DNA of 5,729 nt from CBDCWA01 sp046048295. GTDB lineage: Bacteria > Pseudomonadota > Alphaproteobacteria > Rhizobiales > Hyphomicrobiaceae. Positions 1 through 5,729 of the stretch are shown one piece after another. Location of the stretch: NCBI GenBank assembly GCA_046048295.1, contig JBJOGJ010000243.1, positions 1 through 5,729 of the forward strand. The letters run 5' to 3'. The position numbers and the translations under genes were made by a program. Under the pieces are notes generated by a model, which saw only the letters and a list, made by a program, of their open reading frames with translations, was not told the origin of the DNA and did no database searches. How positions within the stretch are numbered: position 1 is the stretch's first letter; every line of letters begins with the position of its first letter.

Positions 1-398
1 GAGATCGAGCGCGCAGAAGACGCCGATCATCAGCGTTTCCAGCACGAGAAACGCGATCATGTACTCCTTGACGCGCTCCTCGACGGATTCCCAGCTCGCC
101 AGGATGCACAGCGGCATCAGGAACGTGGTGAGGATCACGAACAGCATCGAGATGCCGTCGACACCCATCTTGTACTTGATCGGCCCGAGCCAATCGAGTT
201 CGTGCTTGAACTGGAAGTCGGGATTGCGGACGTCGAAATTCCACCAGATCGAGAGCGAGACGAGGAACGTGACAAGCGTCGTCCAGAGAGCCACGAAGCG
301 AGCGTTGCGATCTGCATCCCTCGGGAGAAATGCTATTGCAACCACGCCGAACAGCGGCAGGAATGTAATCAGCGTCAGGATCGGCCCGGAATTGAAAT

Positions 399-402
<4 letters not shown>
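1..402 (-). CDS. nuoM: NADH-quinone oxidoreductase subunit M, N-terminal part (cut by window edge)
   Basis: NuoM is one of the three antiporter-like subunits in the membrane arm of complex I and forms a proton channel next to NuoL. The frame opens with ATG at 402-400 and stays open to base 1, giving 134 residues with no stop; the rest lies left of the window. Visible signs are an N-terminal hydrophobic helix (about residues 7-26), a second helix (about 36-54), a polar stretch with HELDWLG (67-73), the family motif YKMGVDGISM (77-86) leading into a third helix, and a fourth helix starting near 113. The conserved channel glutamate of the family would fall just past the visible end, so it cannot be checked. 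The ATG overlaps the nuoL stop by 4 nt (ATGA), and GGGAG lies 6 nt upstream, which supports this start and coupling to nuoL. Family assignment is from motif recognition and operon position. Confidence 0.95.
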
Positions 403-2360
<1,958 letters not shown>

Positions 2361-2372
2361 AGGTGACCTGCC

Positions 2373-2681
2373 TCAGCCCTTCATGAGATTGACGTCTTCG
2401 ACCGCGATGGAACCCTTGTTGCGGAAGTAGACGACGATGATGGCAAGCCCGATCGCGGCCTCTGCGGCCGCCACCGTCAGCACGAAGAGCGCGAACACCT
2501 GTCCGGTAAGGTCGCCGAGAAAATAAGCGAACGCTACCAGATTGACGTTGACCGCGAGCAGCATCAGCTCGACCGACATCAGGATGACAATGACGTTCTT
2601 CCGGTTGAGGAAGATGCCGAATACTCCAAGCGTGAACAGGCACGCCGCGACCGTCAGGTAGTGACCAAGTCCAATCGTCAT
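2373..2681 (-). CDS. nuoK: NADH-quinone oxidoreductase subunit K
   Basis: NuoK (Nqo11/ND4L) is a small three-helix membrane subunit of complex I that lies between NuoJ and the antiporter-like subunits and carries part of the proton path. Counted from the second ATG it has 102 residues, the usual length. The two buried glutamates of the family are present: E38 in ILMSVELMLL (helix 2) and E74 in VAAAEAAIGLA (helix 3), equivalent to E. coli E36 and E72. Other signatures are FLNRKNVIVIL (24-34) and the C-terminal GSIAVEDVN (90-98). Two ATG codons stand side by side, at 2684-2682 and 2681-2679. The purine-rich GAGGTG is only 2 nt from the first and 5 nt from the second. This spacing and the family length favour the second, but the first would add only one methionine. 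The gene overlaps the nuoJ stop by 1 nt (4 nt with the first ATG). Confidence 0.97.
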   Translation of the reverse strand: MTIGLGHYLTVAACLFTLGVFGIFLNRKNVIVILMSVELMLLAVNVNLVAFAYFLGDLTGQVFALFVLTVAAAEAAIGLAIIVVYFRNKGSIAVEDVNLMKG

Positions 2682-3313
2682 CATTTCACCTCGTCCGACG
2701 GGATCAGCGCCTCGCCAGATTCGACCTTCACGACCTCCATGGCGGTTGCAGGCGAGCGCGCCACCTGGGCCGCGATGGATTGCCGTTTCACGCCTTCCTT
2801 GTGCCTGAGTGTCAGTACGATGGCCCCGATCATCGCCACAAGAAGCACCAGGCCAGATGCCTGGAAGAAGAAGACGTAGTTGGTGTAGATCAGCCTTCCC
2901 AGCGCCTCGGTGTTCGACAGGCCGGAACCGGCTGACGGCTGCGGCGCCAGCTTCATCGCACCTGGCGCTGCCATCTGGGTACCGAGCACCAGTACGAGTT
3001 CGATGAATACGATTCCGCCGACCAGAAGCCCGAGAGGGGCATTCTTGATGAAGCCTGCCCTGAGCTCGGCAAAGTCGACGTCGAGCATCATGACCACGAA
3101 CAGGAACAGCACCGCCACGGCGCCGACATAGACGATGACCAGCAGCATCGCCAGGAATTCAGCCCCCAGAAGAATGAACAGGCCCGCCGCATTGAAGAAG
3201 GCCAGGATGAGGAACAGCACCGCGTGAACCGGGTTCTTGGCAAGGATGACCAATGCCGCCGATGCCACGCAGAGTACCGCGAACAGGTAGAAGAAGACCG
3301 GTGTCAAGCTCAT
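2681..3313 (-). CDS. nuoJ: NADH-quinone oxidoreductase subunit J
   Basis: NuoJ (Nqo10/ND6) is a five-helix membrane subunit of complex I near the quinone chamber; its third helix is known to change shape during turnover. The 210-residue product is of normal length. Helix 1 spans about 5-25 and helix 2 about 29-50. Helix 3 holds the hallmark VIVYVGAVAVLFLFVVMML (59-77), helix 4 spans about 92-111, and helix 5 holds FFFQASGLVLLVAMIGAIVL (148-167), followed by TLRHKEGVKRQ. A polar segment rich in Ala, Pro and Ser (about 112-138) joins helices 4 and 5, and a hydrophilic tail of about 40 residues ends the protein. The start is ATG at 3313-3311, 42 bp after the preceding stop, which is the longest gap in the window. 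The ribosome site is weak (GGGTGG at a long distance, or GGGGA very close). Confidence 0.97.
   Translation of the reverse strand: MSLTPVFFYLFAVLCVASAALVILAKNPVHAVLFLILAFFNAAGLFILLGAEFLAMLLVIVYVGAVAVLFLFVVMMLDVDFAELRAGFIKNAPLGLLVGGIVFIELVLVLGTQMAAPGAMKLAPQPSAGSGLSNTEALGRLIYTNYVFFFQASGLVLLVAMIGAIVLTLRHKEGVKRQSIAAQVARSPATAMEVVKVESGEALIPSDEVK
2687..2692 (-). promoter_or_regulatory. Ribosome binding site of nuoK inside the nuoJ 3' end
   Basis: GAGGTG encodes the Glu-Val near the end of NuoJ and also lies just ahead of the paired nuoK ATG codons, 2 nt from the first and 5 nt from the second. The distance favours initiation at the second ATG (2681) and implies coupling of nuoK to nuoJ translation. 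Confidence 0.6.
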
Positions 3314-3355
3314 GTCCCCGTTACCACCCTTTCGATCCTGCCCATAGCATCACTC

Positions 3356-3709
3356 TCACCTCTGCAGCTCCGCCTTCGTTGCCCGCCGGCCGGACAATTC
3401 CGCCTCTACCGCTTCGACATGACCGCCCCACATGCGGCGCATTTTCGCCTTGCTGTAAGGCCAATAACCCAATGCCACCGCCAATCCAACCATCGCGGCG
3501 CCCACTACCGGCATTCCTCCGGCTAGCATGAGCCACAAACCAACTGCCGACAGGCCTAAGGCAGCAACTGCAGCCAACACCTGCAACCAGCCCTGCTGCC
3601 ATTCGAGCCGAATCTGGTCGCCGGCAATCTCTCCGTAACGGACGAGTTCCTCTTCCGTCATGTCCGCCAGCAGTTCACGCCATCCCTCAGGCTCAACGGT
3701 ACTTGGCAT
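3356..3709 (-). CDS. Uncharacterised two-helix membrane protein between nuoI and nuoJ
   Basis: I do not recognise this family. From ATG at 3709-3707 it has 117 residues. An acidic, amphipathic N-terminal part (about 1-37, with LLADMTEEELVRYGEIAGDQ) precedes two membrane segments (about 41-62 and 66-85) joined by a very short turn (AGGM). A basic patch (SKAKMRRMW, 86-94) and a charged, helix-prone tail follow. The basic patch after helix 2 suggests both ends face the cytoplasm. The start lies inside the nuoI end (17 nt overlap). No strong ribosome site precedes it, so an internal ATG at 3661 (101 residues) or a GTG at 3736 remain possible. It is placed inside the complex I operon in the same direction, so a complex I accessory or assembly role is a reasonable guess. 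Paracoccus and Rhodobacter nuo/nqo clusters are known to carry unidentified reading frames among the subunit genes. That it is a real gene is likely; its function is unknown. Confidence 0.75.
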   Translation of the reverse strand: MPSTVEPEGWRELLADMTEEELVRYGEIAGDQIRLEWQQGWLQVLAAVAALGLSAVGLWLMLAGGMPVVGAAMVGLAVALGYWPYSKAKMRRMWGGHVEAVEAELSGRRATKAELQR

Positions 3710-4181
3710 CGAGCGCAATGTTCTTGGCGATCTCACGCTCCCACCGGTCGCCGTTGGCTAGCAGTCTTTCCTTGTTGTAGTAGAGCTCCTCGCGAGTCTC
3801 CGTTGCGAATTCGAAGTTCGGCCCCTCGACGATGGCGTCCACCGGGCAGGCCTCCTGGCAGAGGCCGCAGTAGATGCATTTCACCATGTCGATGTCGTAG
3901 CGGGTCGTGCGCCGGGTGCCATCGTTGCGCCGCGGACCGGCCTCGATGGTTATCGCCTGGGCCGGGCAGATCGCCTCACAGAGCTTGCACGCTATGCACC
4001 GCTCCTCGCCATTCGGATAGCGTCGAAGTGCGTGCTCGCCCCGAAACCGCGGACTGAGCGGGCCCTTCTCGAAGGGATAGTTGAGCGTCTTCTTCGACCG
4101 GAAGAAGTACTTCATCGACAGGAAGAACGCCGAGACGAACTCGGCCAGGAAAAGCGACTTGATCGATTGTGCGATCCCCAT
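3693..4181 (-). CDS. nuoI: NADH-quinone oxidoreductase subunit I (two [4Fe-4S] ferredoxin-like)
   Basis: NuoI (Nqo9/TYKY) is the peripheral-arm subunit that carries clusters N6a and N6b and passes electrons toward N2 and quinone. The 162-residue product has two ferredoxin motifs: C62-x2-C65-x2-C68-x3-C72-P (CIACKLCEAICP) and C102-x2-C105-x2-C108-x3-C112-P (CIYCGLCQEACP). All eight ligands are intact. The N-terminal region (about 5-30) is an amphipathic helix of the kind that anchors the subunit to the membrane, followed by NYPFEKGPLSPRFRGEHALRRYPNG in outline (34-58), typical of proteobacteria. The C-terminal part includes PNFEFATETREELYY (121-135), another family signature. The start is ATG at 4181-4179, 15 bp after the stop of the 79-codon ORF, with AGGAG and GAGAGGA purine runs in between. 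The end overlaps the next ORF by 17 nt. No defect is seen. Confidence 0.98.
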   Translation of the reverse strand: MGIAQSIKSLFLAEFVSAFFLSMKYFFRSKKTLNYPFEKGPLSPRFRGEHALRRYPNGEERCIACKLCEAICPAQAITIEAGPRRNDGTRRTTRYDIDMVKCIYCGLCQEACPVDAIVEGPNFEFATETREELYYNKERLLANGDRWEREIAKNIALDAKYR

Positions 4182-4191
4182 TTCCTCTCGT

Positions 4192-4196
4192 CTCCT
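4192..4196 (-). promoter_or_regulatory. Ribosome binding site of nuoI
   Basis: AGGAG follows directly on the TAG stop of the 79-codon ORF and lies 10 nt before the nuoI ATG; a second purine run, GAGAGGA, sits closer to the start. Either could serve, and the first is the better anti-16S match at a tolerable distance. Confidence 0.5.
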
Positions 4197-4436
4197 CTAG
4201 CTCTGCCCAAGTATGAATGGTCCAACGAAGTATCCGATGCCGGCAAACAGCGGGATCTCGATCAGGGCAAGCGCCCGAATAAGATTCGCCGGCCTCGGTG
4301 CCTGCTCCTTATGCACCACTGCGGACTGATCCTTTCGTGCCTCCTGCTCCATTCGTGCCGCCGTCCATCTCAAAAACCCGAAGTTTACAAGACCGAGTAT
4401 CGCGCCACCGAGCATACCTGCAATCGCCGGGTTCAT
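4197..4436 (-). CDS. Uncharacterised 79-residue two-helix membrane protein between nuoH and nuoI
   Basis: I do not recognise this family. The product has a glycine-rich first membrane segment (about 4-22: GMLGGAILGLVNFGFL), a polar, mostly basic and glutamine-rich loop (about 23-54), and a second membrane segment (about 55-76) with a glutamate (E60) in the run ALIEIPLF. The basic loop suggests a hairpin with its loop in the cytoplasm. It resembles the 67-residue product just upstream: L22, W24, A26, R28, E30 and A33 line up without a gap, and both share an LI-x-IP motif in helix 2. The gene has the clearest ribosome site in the window (GGAGG, 5 nt before the ATG). It is 12 bp after the previous stop and 15 bp before nuoI. 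Codon use is looser than in the nuo genes, with ATA twice, CGA twice, and AGA, AGG and GTA once each. It may be a small accessory subunit or assembly helper of complex I; this is inferred from position only. Confidence 0.8.
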   Translation of the reverse strand: MNPAIAGMLGGAILGLVNFGFLRWTAARMEQEARKDQSAVVHKEQAPRPANLIRALALIEIPLFAGIGYFVGPFILGQS

Positions 4437-4441
4437 AGTGT

Positions 4442-4446
4442 CCTCC
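4442..4446 (-). promoter_or_regulatory. Ribosome binding site of the 79-codon ORF
   Basis: GGAGG lies within the purine run AGGGGGAGGA and is 5 nt before the ATG at 4436. It is the strongest Shine-Dalgarno match seen in the window and argues that this small ORF is translated. Confidence 0.7.
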
Positions 4447-4448
4447 CC

Positions 4449-4652
4449 CTACGACGTCAGGCCGAAAAAGAACATCATGACGGGGATCATGATCAGGTTC
4501 GCCGTCGCCAGCACCTTGATCCCCTGGGCGACCTGATGTTCCTCCGGCGTCGTCGCCTGCCGCTCATTCCGGTTCGCAAGCCACATCAGCAATGCGTATG
4601 CAGCGAACCCGACCGCCAGTCCGACCAATCCGAAATAGGCTGCCTTTGCCAT
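4449..4652 (-). CDS. Uncharacterised 67-residue two-helix membrane protein following nuoH
   Basis: I do not recognise this family. The product is a likely membrane hairpin. Helix 1 spans about 5-25 (GLVGLAVGFAAYALLMWLA), followed by a polar loop (about 27-45: NRNERQATTPEEHQVAQG) and helix 2 (about 47-64: VLATANLIMIPVMMFFFG). It has no cysteines, no signal-peptide cleavage site and no known motif. It shares a layout and scattered identical positions with the 79-residue product that follows, so the two may descend from a tandem duplication. The start is ATG at 4652-4650, with GGAG 6 nt upstream, 18 bp after the nuoH stop. Same-strand, tight placement between two complex I genes suggests that it is co-transcribed and co-translated with them. 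Nothing in the sequence gives a biochemical function. Confidence 0.8.
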   Translation of the reverse strand: MAKAAYFGLVGLAVGFAAYALLMWLANRNERQATTPEEHQVAQGIKVLATANLIMIPVMMFFFGLTS

Positions 4653-4658
4653 CCTTCG

Positions 4659-4662
4659 CTCC
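4659..4662 (-). promoter_or_regulatory. Ribosome binding site of the 67-codon ORF
   Basis: GGAG lies in the 18-bp gap after nuoH, 6 nt before the ATG at 4652, a normal distance. It supports translation of this small ORF. Confidence 0.6.
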
Positions 4663-4670
4663 AGTCTCTT

Positions 4671-5729
4671 TCAGCCCGACGCATTGAAGGCATGCAGAAC
4701 ACCGGCCACCACGACGACCATCAGCAGCGACAGCGGCAGGAACACCTTCCACCCCAGCCGCATCAGTTGGTCGTAGCGGTAGCGTGGCACCATCGCCTTC
4801 ACCATGGCGAACATGAAGAACACGAAAACCAGCTTGGCCAGGAACCAGATGATCCCTGGCACCCAGTTCAATGGTGCGACATCCACCGGCGGCAGCCAGC
4901 CGCCAAGAAACAAGATCGTCGTCATCGCGCACATGGTGGTGATCGCGACGTACTCACCGAGCATGAACAGCAGGTAGGGCGTCGAGGAATACTCCACCAT
5001 GTATCCCGCCACGAGTTCCGATTCCGCTTCCGGCAAGTCGAATGGCGGCCGGTTTGTCTCGGCAAGTGCCGAAATGAAGAACACCACGAACATTGGCAGC
5101 AATGTCAGCCAGTACCAATCGAGGAGAGAGGCAGGCAATCCATTGCTGGTACCAAGGCCGGTCCGCTGGGCGTTGACGATGTCCGTGAGATTGAGCGAGC
5201 CGACGCAGAGAAGGACTGTGATGATCACAAACCCGATCGACACTTCATAGGAAACCATTTGTGCAGCCGAGCGGAGGCTGCCCATGAAGGGATACTTGGA
5301 GTTCGAGGCCCAGCCACCCATGATGACGCCGTAGACGCCAAGCGAGGAGATCGCCAGCAGGTAGAGGATGCCAACGTTGAGGTCGGATATCACCCAACGT
5401 CCCCAGCTGTTCTCGTTGACAGGAATGACAGCCCATGCCGCGAGCGCGCAAACCGCCGTTACGATCGGCGCCAGGAGGAAAACTGTCTTGTCCGCACCTG
5501 CCGGGATGATCGGCTCCTTGAGTACGAACTTCAGGAGGTCGGCGAACGACTGGAACAACCCGAATGGCCCGACGACGTTGGGGCCACGACGCATCTGCAC
5601 AGCGGCCCAGACCTTGCGGTCCATCAGGAGCAGGTAGGCTACGAGGATCAGTCCAGCGACCAGCACGACGACGCTCATCGCGGCCCAGAACGCCACCTGC
5701 AGCGCGTAACCCCAAACGATGTTCCAGTC
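4671..5729 (-). CDS. nuoH: NADH-quinone oxidoreductase subunit H (5' end cut by window edge)
   Basis: NuoH (Nqo8/ND1) is the membrane subunit at the heel of complex I; it helps form the quinone chamber and links it to the proton pumps. The visible 352 residues cover nearly the whole protein. Signatures, numbered from the right window edge, are DRKVWAAVQMRRGPNVVGPF (37-56), FADLLKFVLKEPIIPA (62-77), ISSLGVYGVIMGGWASNSKY (127-146), AAQMVSYEVSIGF (155-167), the quinone-site segment ALAETNRPPFDLPEAESELV (221-240), and PRYRYDQLMRLGWK (315-328). Around eight membrane helices are visible. A GTG at 5696 could look like a start, but the same frame stays open to the right edge and reads DWNIVWGYALQ before it. 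That fits the usual N-terminal stretch of the family, so the true start is most likely outside the window. The stop is 18 bp before the 67-codon ORF. No internal damage is seen. Confidence 0.97.
   Translation of the reverse strand, partial: DWNIVWGYALQVAFWAAMSVVVLVAGLILVAYLLLMDRKVWAAVQMRRGPNVVGPFGLFQSFADLLKFVLKEPIIPAGADKTVFLLAPIVTAVCALAAWAVIPVNENSWGRWVISDLNVGILYLLAISSLGVYGVIMGGWASNSKYPFMGSLRSAAQMVSYEVSIGFVIITVLLCVGSLNLTDIVNAQRTGLGTSNGLPASLLDWYWLTLLPMFVVFFISALAETNRPPFDLPEAESELVAGYMVEYSSTPYLLFMLGEYVAITTMCAMTTILFLGGWLPPVDVAPLNWVPGIIWFLAKLVFVFFMFAMVKAMVPRYRYDQLMRLGWKVFLPLSLLMVVVVAGVLHAFNASG

Noticed and set aside
2361..2369. Short palindrome AGGTGACCT just before nuoL
   Set aside because: Each arm is only four bases, which is expected by chance, and it overlaps the ribosome binding region.
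2451..2472. GC-rich repeat and palindrome (gcggcc twice, including GCGGCCGC)
   Set aside because: It is explained by the Ala-Ala-Ala-Glu-Ala-Ala coding run of nuoK helix 3. A terminator is unlikely inside the gene and there is no following T run.
3314..3355. Possible promoter or regulatory site in the 42-bp gap before nuoJ
   Set aside because: I could not find convincing -35/-10 elements or a hairpin. The gap is short and fits a simple operon spacer with a weak ribosome site.
5245..5715. A 156-codon minus-strand open frame within nuoH
   Set aside because: It is a shifted reading of nuoH. The nuoH frame holds all family motifs over the same bases.

Overview
The window is an internal slice of a bacterial nuo operon, which encodes the proton-pumping NADH:quinone oxidoreductase (respiratory complex I). 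Every credible gene is on the minus strand, so transcription runs from high to low coordinates. The order is nuoH (cut by the right edge), a 67-codon ORF, a 79-codon ORF, nuoI, a roughly 117-codon ORF, nuoJ, nuoK, nuoL, and nuoM (cut by the left edge). The canonical H-I-J-K-L-M order is kept. The proteins look alphaproteobacterial: the NuoK tail motif GSIAVEDVN, NuoH MGGWASNSKYPF, NuoJ YVGAVAVLFLFVVMMLDVDF and a 162-residue NuoI. The DNA is GC-rich with mostly G/C-ending codons in the core genes. I cannot fix the order or genus from this window; a Rhizobiales/Hyphomicrobiales-like or related lineage is plausible.

Layout, right to left. 5729-4671: nuoH, the membrane heel subunit at the quinone chamber; its true start lies beyond the window. 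4652-4449 and 4436-4197: two tiny two-helix membrane proteins that resemble each other. 4181-3693: nuoI, the ferredoxin-like subunit with two [4Fe-4S] clusters (N6a/N6b). 3709-3356: a third non-canonical two-helix membrane protein whose start lies inside nuoI. 3313-2681: nuoJ. 2681-2373: nuoK. 2360-399: nuoL, the distal antiporter-like pump subunit with the long lateral helix. 402-1: the first 134 codons of nuoM, the next antiporter-like subunit.

Spacing is tight throughout: gaps of 12-42 bp, or overlaps of 1, 4 and 17 nt. I see no convincing terminator or internal promoter, so this looks like one polycistronic message with translational coupling at J/K and L/M. Functionally, NuoI passes electrons toward quinone near the NuoH interface, and NuoJ, K, L and M form the proton-translocating membrane arm. 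No stretch longer than 300 bases lacks a gene.

The core subunits are ordinary and intact. The part worth a second look is the set of three small membrane ORFs placed around nuoI, which are not among the 14 conserved subunits. Two of them look like an old tandem duplication. They are candidates for lineage-specific accessory subunits or assembly factors of complex I, but nothing in the sequence proves that. I do not see an unrelated novel system here.
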